DNA of 51,393 bases from CAIUKX01 sp964580965 (GTDB lineage: Bacteria > Bacteroidota > Bacteroidia > Flavobacteriales_D > Crocinitomicaceae), in assembly GCA_964580965.1 (NCBI GenBank), contig CAZOLZ010000010.1, positions 1 to 51,393 on the forward strand. Reading direction: 5' to 3'. Position 1 is the first letter of the stretch. The number at the start of each line of letters is the position of its first letter. The notes below the pieces were generated by a model. It ran no database searches. It was not told the origin of the DNA and worked only from the letters and a program-made list of their open reading frames with translations. Shown here one piece after another: positions 34,944 to 43,728 of the stretch. The translations under genes and the position numbers were made by a program.

Positions 34944-35747
34944 TTGAACGTAATTCCTCAATCATATCACACAGCAATAGAAGCATCTATAGAAGCATCT
35001 AAAGTATTAATGGAATATTACAAAGGTGAAATTAATACACAATTTAAAAAAGATGGTTCACCTGTAACACTTGCAGATATAGCTTCTTCGAAAGTTATAC
35101 TCAATAAATTAGCCGCAACAAATATTCCTATTGTTGGAGAGGAAAGTCACAAAGAAGATTATCAAACACGAAAAAACTGGGATTTAAATTGGTGTGTTGA
35201 CCCACTAGATGGTACAAAAGAATTCATTAAACAAAATGATGAATTTGGAATTTGTATAGCTTTAATACAAAATAATAATCCAATTTTTGGAGTAATAGCA
35301 TCTCCCACGGAACAAAAAGTTATTTTTGGAGGAAAAGATTTAGGAGTATATATTTCAACTTTTTCTAGCTTTTCTGTAAAAGAAAGTTGGTGCAAAGTTG
35401 AAGCAGCATCAAAAGTGAATACTCCTTTAGTTGTGATTGGCTCGAGATCATTTTCAAATAATGAATATGAAAAGTTAGTCGATGAACTTCACAAAAAATA
35501 TGAGGGTGTTTCTTATTTCCAAAAGGGTAGTGCACTTAAATTTTTTGATTTAGCCTTAAACAAAGCCGATATATATCCACGTTTTGCACCAACAATGGAA
35601 TGGGATATTGCAGCAGGTCATGCAATTTTAAATGAATTAGGTGGTGAAGTTTTGAATGTTGAAACTGGACTTCCTTTAGTTTACAATAAGGAAAATTTAG
35701 TCAATCCATTTTTTATTGCAAAAACAAAAGCAATTAAAAGTAACTAA
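34944..35747 (+). CDS. cysQ: 3'(2'),5'-bisphosphate nucleotidase (CysQ)
   Basis: About 267 residues. It removes the 3'-phosphate from PAP (and PAPS), a by-product of sulfate assimilation, and can also act on inositol phosphates. Motifs of the Mg-dependent, Li-sensitive family: P-V-T-L-A-D, G-E-E-S-H near residue 60, V-D-P-L-D-G-T-K-E-F near 85-94, and W-D-I-A-A-G-H-A in the C-terminal part. There is no ATG near the start. TTG at 34944 (one base after the previous stop) or TTG at 34929 (14-base overlap) are the options, and I favour 34944. A tandem G-A-A-G-C-A-T-C-T repeat falls in the N-terminal helix. Confidence 0.87.
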   Translation: MNVIPQSYHTAIEASIEASKVLMEYYKGEINTQFKKDGSPVTLADIASSKVILNKLAATNIPIVGEESHKEDYQTRKNWDLNWCVDPLDGTKEFIKQNDEFGICIALIQNNNPIFGVIASPTEQKVIFGGKDLGVYISTFSSFSVKESWCKVEAASKVNTPLVVIGSRSFSNNEYEKLVDELHKKYEGVSYFQKGSALKFFDLALNKADIYPRFAPTMEWDIAAGHAILNELGGEVLNVETGLPLVYNKENLVNPFFIAKTKAIKSN

Positions 35748-35755
35748 ATCAATCT

Positions 35756-37294
35756 ATGAAAAGAGTTTGGTTATTATTTACGTTAATGTTTGTTTCAAAC
35801 TCTTTTGCTCAAAATAATACCATTTCATTAAATCAGTTTTTCAAAGATCAGCTCTACAGTTCGTTTAAAGGAAAAATTTATCAAGGAGGAGATTTTCTTC
35901 CATGTTTAGAATCTGAGTTTGATTTACCAAATTATATTAGAGATTCTTCAAAGCAATACTATCTATTAACATCACTTCTATACAAAAAACACTTAATAGA
36001 ATTAAAGGGAGATGATTATTACATAACCTTTTCACCTACTATTGAGTTATCTGTTGGTAGAAATAAAGAGGATAGTATTCAGCCTAGAAAGTTTCAAAAC
36101 ACTAGAGGATTTATTATAGAAGGTGATTTTTTTAAAAACTTTTCGTTTTCGTCATCTTTTTATGAAAATCAAGCTCGATTTACAGAGTATCAAACGGATT
36201 ATTTTATTTCAAACGGTGAGCTATATCCGACTTATAATTCATATTCTCCTCAAAATGCTGTAATACCTGGTGGTGCTCGAACTAAACCTTTTAAGGATAA
36301 TGGTTTTGATTATGCCTATGCATTTGGTAATATCGCTTATAAAGTAAATAATCGTTTAACTCTTCTGGCAGGTAATAATTCACATTTTATAGGAGCTGGC
36401 TACCGATCACTTTTATTATCTGATAATAGCTTCAATTCACCATATATTCAATCGAATTATAAACTTTCTTCAAAATGGGATTTTACATATTTAAGAAGTA
36501 AATTGATGAATCTGATGAGAAGGCAATATACATCAAGTGCAGAAGCATACTATATTCCAAAAGCTTTAAGTATCAATTATTTGACATTTAAACCAACTGA
36601 AAAACTGGTTTTAAGTTTATTTGAGGGTATCATCTGGAGTAAAGGAGATTCAATTGCTTCAAAATCAGTTAAACCACTTTTTTACAACCCAGTTCCATTG
36701 TTAGGAACATTAATTCAGAACGATAAATACAACATTATTGGATTAAATGTAAAATATCGTTTATCAGATTATCTGCTTGCTTACAGCCAACTTTCAACAG
36801 CTTATTTTTTAGATTTTGGTTTTCAAATAGGAGTTAGAAAGTATGCATCTCTTTTAGGTGTAAATAACATGATGGTTCAACTTGAGTATAATACAGTTCC
36901 ATCAAACTTATACGAGTCATCAGATAATCATTTATTAAGTTACAGTAATGGAAACCTTCCTTTGGCTCATGTTTTAGGGTCTGGATTTCATGAATTTATT
37001 TCTAGAGTGAACTATGAATATAAGCGATTTTACATTGATTTTAAGTTCATTTTCACTGCTCTGAGAAATTATCAAGTGACAAGACTTAACGGCTTTTCAT
37101 CGGAAAATATTGAACAAAATGGAGGATTACAAAATCATGCTGTTGAAGTTGGATACCGCTTTAATAGAAAGGTAAATTTGAGTGTTTTTGGGGCTTATAT
37201 TTACAGAAATGATCAATCAACATCAACCCCAATTACACAGTTTTTTTCATTCGGTTTGAAGACGGCTTTAACTAATAGATATACTGATTTTTAA
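35756..37294 (+). CDS. RemB/Wzi-like outer-membrane barrel protein, first copy
   Basis: 512 residues with a signal peptide (ending S-F-A-Q, about 19). The beta-strand pattern is that of a large barrel. The central segment H-F-I-G-A-G-Y-R-S-L-L-L-S-D-N (about 204-218) is the hallmark of the Bacteroidota Wzi-like/RemB group; RemB is a surface protein needed for gliding in Flavobacterium. The same motif recurs in the next gene, so the two are paralogues. It starts 8 bases after cysQ. Capsule attachment or gliding/adhesion are plausible, but neither is shown by the sequence. Confidence 0.75.
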   Translation: MKRVWLLFTLMFVSNSFAQNNTISLNQFFKDQLYSSFKGKIYQGGDFLPCLESEFDLPNYIRDSSKQYYLLTSLLYKKHLIELKGDDYYITFSPTIELSVGRNKEDSIQPRKFQNTRGFIIEGDFFKNFSFSSSFYENQARFTEYQTDYFISNGELYPTYNSYSPQNAVIPGGARTKPFKDNGFDYAYAFGNIAYKVNNRLTLLAGNNSHFIGAGYRSLLLSDNSFNSPYIQSNYKLSSKWDFTYLRSKLMNLMRRQYTSSAEAYYIPKALSINYLTFKPTEKLVLSLFEGIIWSKGDSIASKSVKPLFYNPVPLLGTLIQNDKYNIIGLNVKYRLSDYLLAYSQLSTAYFLDFGFQIGVRKYASLLGVNNMMVQLEYNTVPSNLYESSDNHLLSYSNGNLPLAHVLGSGFHEFISRVNYEYKRFYIDFKFIFTALRNYQVTRLNGFSSENIEQNGGLQNHAVEVGYRFNRKVNLSVFGAYIYRNDQSTSTPITQFFSFGLKTALTNRYTDF

Positions 37295-38742
37295 TGAGAG
37301 TTTTCTTTTTAATAGCAACTATTTTTATTTCCTTCTATTCTAAAGGTCAGTTATATTCTAATCCACTGATTGAAGAAACTCCAATGGATAGTTTGCCAAG
37401 TTCAACAAACTTTCACTCCAGTATCAAACCTTATTTGAATATTAAAAGAGGAGGAAAAAGTTCAGGGTATACTTTAATTAATAACTCAAAACTTTTAACA
37501 AGAATTGAACCTATAGTTGATTTGTTAGGAGGATTTAATGCTTCTTCAAGTTTTAGGTCAGGTTTTGGATTTAATATTGAGTCTGATCATTCACAAAAAG
37601 TTTTCTATAGAGTTTCATCTGTAGGCGGGGTTTACAACTCTAACTCAAAATTCATTACACCACATTCTTTTTTTAATGATTCATCAGGTTCAATGAATTA
37701 TTATGGAGACATAAGGGCAAGGATTGTTTATCAACCCAATCATATATTTAATTTTCACTCAGGTATAGATCATAATTTTATAGGAGAAGGTTCACGTTCA
37801 CTTTTTTTGAGCGATTATGGTGTTTCAGCTCCATTTTTTCAAATTCGTACAAATTTTTGGAACATTGACTATGATGTAATTTATCATTTATTTCGCGAAG
37901 CTGATTCGAATGGTAATTGGCATTCAAAATATGCAGTTTCTCATTATTTGAGTTATAATATCTTTAGATGGTTAAATATTGGGTTATTTGAAAATGTGCT
38001 TTTTGCGCCTCAAGACAAAGGATTGAATCGAGGATTTGAATCAGAGTATTTAAATCCTATAATTTTTTATCGTCCACAAGAGTACGCATTAGGTTCTTCT
38101 GATAATAGTTTTTTAGGAGGACAATTATCAGTTAAATACAAAAATCAAACTTTATACGGTCAGTTGGCTTTTGACGATTTTGTTTTATCTGAGTTTAGGG
38201 CAAGAACAAATTGGTGGGGGAATAAATATGCTTATCAACTTGGAATTAAAGGATATTTTAAAGCGAATGGCTTCAATTGGTTTTACAGAATAGAGAATAA
38301 TTATGTTAGACCCTATACATTCTCTCATATTGATTTCAGTCAAAACTATGCAAATCAAGGTTCCGTTTTAGCTCATCCTTTAGGGGCTAATTTTAACGAA
38401 CTTTTAGTTGAGTTAAAGCTTTCTAAAAATCATTTTCATTTAAAATCATTTGTGAACTACTACCTCAAAGGATATGATAAAGGAGACTCTTTAAGTTATG
38501 GTGGAGAAATTTATAAACCCTATGATGATAGACCTTATGAATATGGTGTAATTTTGGGACAAGGAAATAAATTAAACGTATTACATTTTAATTTATCCTT
38601 AGCTTATGATTTAAAGTTCTTTCAAAATTTTCAGGTTTTTGTTGAAAATCATATGTTTTATATTGATCAGAATCAACAAACTACAATGAATATTGTAGTT
38701 GGGGTTAGAAATAGACTTTGGAATAACTACAGAAATTACTAA
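37294..38742 (+). CDS. RemB/Wzi-like outer-membrane barrel protein, second copy
   Basis: 482 residues with a signal peptide (ending Y-S-K-G-Q, about 19). The motif N-F-I-G-E-G-S-R-S-L-F-L-S-D-Y (about 161-175) matches the upstream gene's motif, and both end in Asn/Asp-Arg-Tyr-rich strands. It overlaps the first copy by one base (TAATG), so the two barrels are made together and may form a pair. The overall sequences have diverged far, so the duplication is old. Function as for the first copy. Confidence 0.75.
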   Translation: MRVFFLIATIFISFYSKGQLYSNPLIEETPMDSLPSSTNFHSSIKPYLNIKRGGKSSGYTLINNSKLLTRIEPIVDLLGGFNASSSFRSGFGFNIESDHSQKVFYRVSSVGGVYNSNSKFITPHSFFNDSSGSMNYYGDIRARIVYQPNHIFNFHSGIDHNFIGEGSRSLFLSDYGVSAPFFQIRTNFWNIDYDVIYHLFREADSNGNWHSKYAVSHYLSYNIFRWLNIGLFENVLFAPQDKGLNRGFESEYLNPIIFYRPQEYALGSSDNSFLGGQLSVKYKNQTLYGQLAFDDFVLSEFRARTNWWGNKYAYQLGIKGYFKANGFNWFYRIENNYVRPYTFSHIDFSQNYANQGSVLAHPLGANFNELLVELKLSKNHFHLKSFVNYYLKGYDKGDSLSYGGEIYKPYDDRPYEYGVILGQGNKLNVLHFNLSLAYDLKFFQNFQVFVENHMFYIDQNQQTTMNIVVGVRNRLWNNYRNY

Positions 38743-38806
38743 AACCGATAAATCAATAATCTTTACACTTAATATTTTTTTTTGATTAGAGTTTGTCTCA
38801 ATTTGT

Positions 38807-38814
38807 TATATTTA
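38807..38814 (+). promoter_or_regulatory. Possible promoter -7 box for the M43 protease
   Basis: TATATTTA differs from TAnnTTTG only at the last base and lies 28 bases before the ATG. A TTTG at 38781-38784 is 22 bases upstream, slightly far. Confidence 0.35.
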
Positions 38815-38842
38815 TGTCAGCTAAAATTATAAAAACGTAAAA

Positions 38843-41059
38843 ATGAAACATATTTACATTCTTTTTTCATTTTTGTGTTCAATATCAACTTCTACTTTTG
38901 CTCAAAGCTTAAACAATACAAATATACCTCAAATTGATAGAGGTAATTGTAGAGAGGGCGAAGACGTAGAATTTTGTTTGACACATAAAAAACAAGTTCA
39001 ACTCCAGGAAAAGTTGAAACAAAATCAAAAGTCTCTAAACACGATTAATCAAGAAGAAAAAGAATTGGATTCTGTTCTTCAATTGGTTAAAACAGGTGCT
39101 ATTCCTAAAGGAGTTGTTTATCAAATTCCAATTGTTTTTCATGTTTTACATAATGGTGGAGTAGAGAATATTTCTAGAGCTCAAATAATGGATGCTTTAG
39201 ATATTTTAAACAGAGATTATAGAGCTCTAAATTCAGATAAGAATGATGTTTTAGCTGAATTTCAGGGGATCATTGCTGATGTTGAAATCGAATTTGTTTT
39301 GGCTTCAAAAGCTCCAAATGGAAATTGTTTTGGAGGTATAACTAGAACAAATTCACCTTTGAGTTATGAGGGAACAGACGGTCACGGTCAAGATCAAGTA
39401 GATGCAATTATTTATGGGAATGATGTATACCAAGGAGAATGGCCTGGTGATAAATATTTGAATGTATTTATTTGTGGTGGATTAGCTCAAGGAGCTGGTT
39501 ATACATTTTTACCCTCTAACTATTTCGGAGGTTCAATGTATAATGGAATATGGATTCTTCATGAATATGTAGGTTCGATAGGTACTTCGAGTGAACTACA
39601 TTCAAGAGCTCTGACTCATGAATGCGGTCATTGGTTGAATTTAGATCATACATGGGGAGGCACAAATAACCCTGGTTGTACCGGTGGTTCAAATAATCCA
39701 AATGATCCGTGTTACGGAGTGGATAACTGTGATTATGATGATGGAGTGAATGATACTCCAAATACGATAGGTGTAACTTATTGTAATTTAAATGAGAGTT
39801 CGTGTGGTGTGCTGGCTAATGTAGAGAATTACATGGATTACTCTTACTGTTCTAAAATGTTTACCGAAGGACAAAAAAATAGAATGATAGCAGCTTTAAA
39901 TAGTTCTGTTGGAGGTAGAAATCAACTATGGAAAACATCAAATTTGAATGCAACAGGAGCTGGTGCTTCAGTAGAATTGTGTAATGCAGACTTTAATGCT
40001 TCAAGGTCGCTATTGTGTCAAGGTGAGTCAGTAACATTTGAAGATGAATCTTATAATGGTGTAACATCTTGGAATTGGACTTTCGAGGGAGGTACTCCAT
40101 CAACATCAACAGAAAGTAATCCAACAGTTTACTACAATACACCAGGTAGATACAATGTTATACTAACAGTCTCAAATGGTACTTCAAGTTTGACAGAGAC
40201 CAAGGCAGAAATGATTTTCGTGTCTGAAAAGAATAATTTACCGTTTTATGAAGGTTTTGAGAATATGTCAACTTTTAATGGAGCAAATTCACTTCATAAT
40301 TCAGAAGGAAATGTGATTGATTATAATCTTTATTATGCTAATGGTTATGATAGTGAAAAATCATTAAAACTAAGAAACTCAACGATTAATGATTTATCAA
40401 AAAATGCTTTAGAGTCATCATCAATTGACTTATCAAACCTTAATAGTTCAGATAAAGTAACACTAACATTTAAATTTGCATACCGTAAGAAGGAAAGTCA
40501 AAATTATGAGTATTTAAGGGTTTATGCTTCAAAAGATTGTGGAGAAACATGGTCACCTAGAACAACTTTTTCTAACAACAATTTATCTTCATTAACATCA
40601 AGTGGAAATTGGGCTCCAACTTCAGATGATGACTGGACAACGGTTCATGTTAAAAATATTACATCAACATTTTTCGTTGACAATTTTAGGTTTAAAATTG
40701 AGCTAGAAAATGATGGAGGAAACAATTTATTTTTAGATGATATAAACCTCTATGAAGGTGATGCTATGGATACTGTTGTTTCCAGTGTTAACGAGCTAGA
40801 TGATATTAGTTTTTTATCGATATATCCAAATCCTTCAAGCGGAGATGTTACAATTCAATTTGAAAATCAAAATGGTATCAAGGATGTGAAAATTTTAATT
40901 CGTGATATTAGAGGTCAAGTTTTAGATGATTATTCTATCATGGCAAATGAAGGGGATAATTTGGTTTTAATTGGAAGAAATGAAATAAGCAGTGGACTTT
41001 ATTTTGTAGAGTTAAATGTTGGTTCACAAAAAATTGTAAAACAGCTGATTTTTAAATAG
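38843..41059 (+). CDS. Secreted M43-type zinc metalloprotease with PKD and T9SS sorting domains
   Basis: 738 residues. Order: signal peptide (ending T-F-A-Q, about 21), pro-region (about 22-90), M43 (cytophagalysin/pappalysin-like) protease domain with H259-E-C-G-H263-x5-H269 zinc site and a downstream N-Y-M-D-Y Met-turn, a PKD-like domain (about 385-460, with W-N-W-T-F-E-G-G), a beta-rich domain of the adhesion type, and a type A T9SS tail (I-Y-P-N-P-S-S-G, then G-L-Y-F-V-E-L-N and a basic end). It should be exported by T9SS, activated by removal of the pro-region, and cleave extracellular proteins. A short tandem duplication covers its stop codon and a strong terminator follows. Confidence 0.92.
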   Translation: MKHIYILFSFLCSISTSTFAQSLNNTNIPQIDRGNCREGEDVEFCLTHKKQVQLQEKLKQNQKSLNTINQEEKELDSVLQLVKTGAIPKGVVYQIPIVFHVLHNGGVENISRAQIMDALDILNRDYRALNSDKNDVLAEFQGIIADVEIEFVLASKAPNGNCFGGITRTNSPLSYEGTDGHGQDQVDAIIYGNDVYQGEWPGDKYLNVFICGGLAQGAGYTFLPSNYFGGSMYNGIWILHEYVGSIGTSSELHSRALTHECGHWLNLDHTWGGTNNPGCTGGSNNPNDPCYGVDNCDYDDGVNDTPNTIGVTYCNLNESSCGVLANVENYMDYSYCSKMFTEGQKNRMIAALNSSVGGRNQLWKTSNLNATGAGASVELCNADFNASRSLLCQGESVTFEDESYNGVTSWNWTFEGGTPSTSTESNPTVYYNTPGRYNVILTVSNGTSSLTETKAEMIFVSEKNNLPFYEGFENMSTFNGANSLHNSEGNVIDYNLYYANGYDSEKSLKLRNSTINDLSKNALESSSIDLSNLNSSDKVTLTFKFAYRKKESQNYEYLRVYASKDCGETWSPRTTFSNNNLSSLTSSGNWAPTSDDDWTTVHVKNITSTFFVDNFRFKIELENDGGNNLFLDDINLYEGDAMDTVVSSVNELDDISFLSIYPNPSSGDVTIQFENQNGIKDVKILIRDIRGQVLDDYSIMANEGDNLVLIGRNEISSGLYFVELNVGSQKIVKQLIFK

Positions 41060-41072
41060 CTGATTTTTAAAA
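41043..41072 (+). repeat. 15-base tandem duplication at the protease stop codon
   Basis: Two copies of a 15-base unit (41043-41057 and 41058-41072) match at 14 of 15 positions. The first copy encodes the last residues of the protease, and its last base together with the first two of the second copy makes the TAG stop. Confidence 0.85.
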
Positions 41073-41083
41073 TATATTTATTT

Positions 41084-41116
41084 AACCGTAAAATCTTATG
41101 TTTTACGGTTTTTTTT
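41084..41116 (+). terminator. Rho-independent terminator after the M43 protease
   Basis: A perfect 10-bp stem (AACCGTAAAA with TTTTACGGTT) and a 7-base loop, followed by six to eight T. Confidence 0.88.
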
Positions 41117-41153
41117 GCGAATTAGTTTTTGTTACAATTAGCATAAAAATTAT

Positions 41154-41161
41154 TACTTTTG
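41154..41161 (+). promoter_or_regulatory. Probable promoter -7 box for the pdhB operon
   Basis: TACTTTTG fits TAnnTTTG, 41 bases before the pdhB ATG. A TTG at 41129-41131 is 22 bases upstream, a little longer than the usual 19-20. Confidence 0.45.
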
Positions 41162-41202
41162 GCAACCCTTAATAAGTTTGAGGAATTAAATTTACTAGAA
41201 GC

Positions 41203-42180
41203 ATGAAAACAGTACAGTTTAGAGAAGCTTTACGAGAAGCAATGAGTGAAGAGATGCGCTCAGACGAAAACATTTTTCTTTTAGGTGAAGAGGTGGCGGA
41301 ATATAATGGAGCTTACAAAGTTTCTCAAGGAATGCTTGATGAGTTTGGAGCTAAAAGAGTTATTGATACACCAATTGCTGAATTAGGTTTTGCAGGAATT
41401 GCTGTTGGAGCTTCAATGAATGGTTTAAGACCTATTGTTGAGTTTATGACTTGGAACTTTGCTATTTTAGCAGCTGATCAGATCATGAATAGTGCGGCTA
41501 AAATGCTTCAAATGTCGGGTGGTCAATATAGTTGTCCAATTGTTTTTAGAGGAGGGAATGGTCCTGCAGGACAATTAGGGGCAACTCACTCTGTAAGTTT
41601 TGAATCATTTTATGCAAATGTTCCAGGATTGAAGGTAGTAGTTCCCTCAACTCCCTATGATGCAAAAGGGTTAATGAAAGCAGCTATTAGAGACAATGAT
41701 CCAGTACTAGTTCTAGAATCTGAAAAAATGTATGGTGATAAAGGAGAAATTCCTGAAGGAGATTACATTATACCTATTGGTGTTGCAGATATTAAAAGAA
41801 AAGGTACAGATGTTACAATTGTTTCTTTTGGTAAAATTATTAAGGTTGCTCATGCTGCTGCTGAAATTTTAGAAAAAGAAGGTATATCTTGTGAAATTAT
41901 TGATTTAAGAACAGTTAGACCTATTGATTACGATACTGTTGTTGAATCTGTTAAAAAGACAAACAGATGTGTCTGTTTAGAAGAAGCATGGCCTTTAGGT
42001 TCAATTTCTTCTGAAATTGCTTACCATTTACAGCGTTATGCATTTGATTATTTAGATGCACCTGTTATGAGAGTAACTCAAACAGATACCCCATTAGCTT
42101 TTTCACCAACTCTTATAGATGAAGCTATTCCAAATGTTGATCGTTTAATTAAAGCTATAAAATCAACGTTAAATCGTTAA
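41203..42180 (+). CDS. pdhB: Pyruvate dehydrogenase E1 beta subunit (2-oxoacid dehydrogenase E1 beta)
   Basis: 325 residues. With the alpha subunit it decarboxylates pyruvate using thiamine diphosphate and passes the acetyl group to lipoyl E2. The N-terminus has the conserved G-E-E-V-A-E-Y-N-G-A-Y-K with the Glu that activates thiamine, and T-P-I-A-E-x-G-F-A-G; the middle has F-R-G-G-N-G-P. The C-terminal transketolase domain is complete. The alpha and E2 genes are not nearby. A branched-chain 2-oxoacid enzyme is an alternative, less likely from the sequence. Its stop overlaps the next start by one base (TAATG). Confidence 0.9.
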   Translation: MKTVQFREALREAMSEEMRSDENIFLLGEEVAEYNGAYKVSQGMLDEFGAKRVIDTPIAELGFAGIAVGASMNGLRPIVEFMTWNFAILAADQIMNSAAKMLQMSGGQYSCPIVFRGGNGPAGQLGATHSVSFESFYANVPGLKVVVPSTPYDAKGLMKAAIRDNDPVLVLESEKMYGDKGEIPEGDYIIPIGVADIKRKGTDVTIVSFGKIIKVAHAAAEILEKEGISCEIIDLRTVRPIDYDTVVESVKKTNRCVCLEEAWPLGSISSEIAYHLQRYAFDYLDAPVMRVTQTDTPLAFSPTLIDEAIPNVDRLIKAIKSTLNR

Positions 42181-42974
42181 TGGAAAAAGTTATAATCATT
42201 GGCTGTGGCTGGTTAGGTTTTCCGCTTGCACAATCATTGATTCGAAATAAATACAATGTTATTGGGACTTCTACTTCAATTGAAAAGAAGTCCCTTTTTA
42301 ATAATAACAATATTGATTTTCAATACTTGGATCTTAATTCAAATTCTGAAAGACCCACTTTTGAAGAAGTGAACTATTTTGTCATAGCTATTCCTCCATC
42401 AAAAGTAAGCGAATATTCTGTAAAAATTAATGAGGTAGCTAAGATATATTCAGATTTAAATCCAACTGCAAAATGGATTTTTATTAGTTCTACAAGTGTT
42501 TATAAACCATCTTCAAGAATAGCATCTGTTTCTATCCCTTATGAGGGTTTAGATTCAAATTCTAATCTTGTTCAAACGGAGTTATTACTTCGGAAAACAT
42601 TAAGTGAAAGTCTCACAATCATTCGCATGGCAGGCTTACTAGGAGGTAATAGACATCCGATTTTTTTCATTTCCAAACGAGGAAATTTATCGAATGCTGA
42701 TGCACCAGTGAATATGATACATTTGACAGATGCTGTAAATTTGATAGTTCATGTGATTCAATCTAATTTTTTTGGAAAAGTTTTAAATGGCTGCTATCCT
42801 TATCATCCGTCAAAAAAGGAATTTTATACAAATGCATCACGTTATTTTAAATTAACACCTCCCAAATTTGAAAAAGGTGGCGAATTTGATAAAATAGTTG
42901 ACCTATCAGACAACGAATTAAAGTTCAATTATTCTTCAATGATAGATTATTCTTATAAACCTTTTTCATCATAA
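42180..42974 (+). CDS. Rossmann-fold NAD(P)-binding protein, YeeZ/epimerase-like SDR
   Basis: 264 residues. The N-terminus I-I-G-C-G-W-L-G-F-P-L-A is a dinucleotide-binding loop of the G-x-G-x-x-G type, followed by the S-S-T-S-V-Y segment (about 102-107) typical of extended SDRs. The later part lacks the Tyr-x-x-x-Lys catalytic pair of active epimerases, as far as I can see, so the activity is unclear. It overlaps pdhB upstream and the radical SAM gene downstream by one base each. Confidence 0.78.
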   Translation: MEKVIIIGCGWLGFPLAQSLIRNKYNVIGTSTSIEKKSLFNNNNIDFQYLDLNSNSERPTFEEVNYFVIAIPPSKVSEYSVKINEVAKIYSDLNPTAKWIFISSTSVYKPSSRIASVSIPYEGLDSNSNLVQTELLLRKTLSESLTIIRMAGLLGGNRHPIFFISKRGNLSNADAPVNMIHLTDAVNLIVHVIQSNFFGKVLNGCYPYHPSKKEFYTNASRYFKLTPPKFEKGGEFDKIVDLSDNELKFNYSSMIDYSYKPFSS

Positions 42975-43716
42975 TGGTTAAACGTGTTCAAATAATTGAT
43001 CATTTAAATATTATTTCAAAGTTTACTTTAAAAAGAATTTTAAATTTGATCTTATTGAAAATTTCTTATTTAATCTCTAAGTATATTAAAAAATCAGTAT
43101 TATTTGGGAAACCTTTTGCGCTTTCAATTGAGCCAACTACTGCTTGTAATTTGGGTTGCCCGGAATGTCCAAGTGGGTTAAAACAATTTACGAGGCCAAC
43201 GGGAAAGTTAACAACTGATTTCCATCGTCAAATATTACAATCTATTGGGAACTCTGTTTTTTACATCAACTACTATTTTCAAGGTGAGCCCTTTTTAAAT
43301 CCTCATTTTTTAGATTTAATAAGAGAGGCTAAACAACATAAAATTTATACAGCTACATCAACAAACGCTCATTTCATTGATGAAAAAANNNNNNNNNNNN
43401 NNNNNNNNNNNNNNNNNNNNNNNNNNNNNNNNNNNNNNNNNNNNNNNNNNNNNNNNNNNNNNNNNNNNNNNNNNNNNNNNNNNNNNNNCATTGTTGGCGC
43501 ATGTGGTCTAGCAGCGTTTTAACTTGGGATGGAAAGGTTGTACCTTGTTGTTTTGATAAAGATGCTCAACACGTTCTTGGCTCGATAGAAAATGAAGATT
43601 TCAACACGATTTGGAAGAATAAATCTTATCAATCTTTTCGTTTTGCTATCTTGAATCACAGAAATGATATCGATATTTGTAAAAATTGTTCCGAAGGAGC
43701 AAAAGTTTGGGTTTAA
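42974..43716 (+). CDS. Radical SAM/SPASM protein, interrupted by an assembly gap
   Basis: The gene is split by 100 N. The left part (138 residues in frame) has the radical SAM 4Fe-4S motif C58-x3-C62-x2-C65 and G-E-P-F-L-N-P, which binds S-adenosylmethionine. The right part (75 residues) begins H-C-W and holds P-C-C-F-D and C-K-N-C, a SPASM-type auxiliary iron-sulfur domain. The two parts are in different frames in this file only because the gap length is arbitrary. Relatives are about 330-350 residues, so roughly 120 residues are missing. It probably modifies a peptide or small molecule; the substrate is unknown. Acireductone dioxygenase follows after 12 bases. Confidence 0.85.
43389..43488. 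other. Assembly gap (100 N)
   Basis: A run of exactly 100 N, the usual placeholder for a gap of unknown length, falls inside the radical SAM gene. The true size is probably a few hundred bases. Confidence 0.98.
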
Positions 43717-43728
43717 AAATTAAATGAT

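Noticed and set aside
34979..35003. Short tandem repeat near the start of cysQ
   Set aside because: Two copies of a 9-base core encoding Glu-Ala-Ser in a helix; in frame and without sign of wider function.
42974..43522. The radical SAM reading frame running through the N block to 43522
   Set aside because: The last residues of this frame after the gap are read in the wrong phase. The true downstream frame starts at 43489 and gives SPASM cysteines, so the gene is gapped, not truncated or frameshifted.
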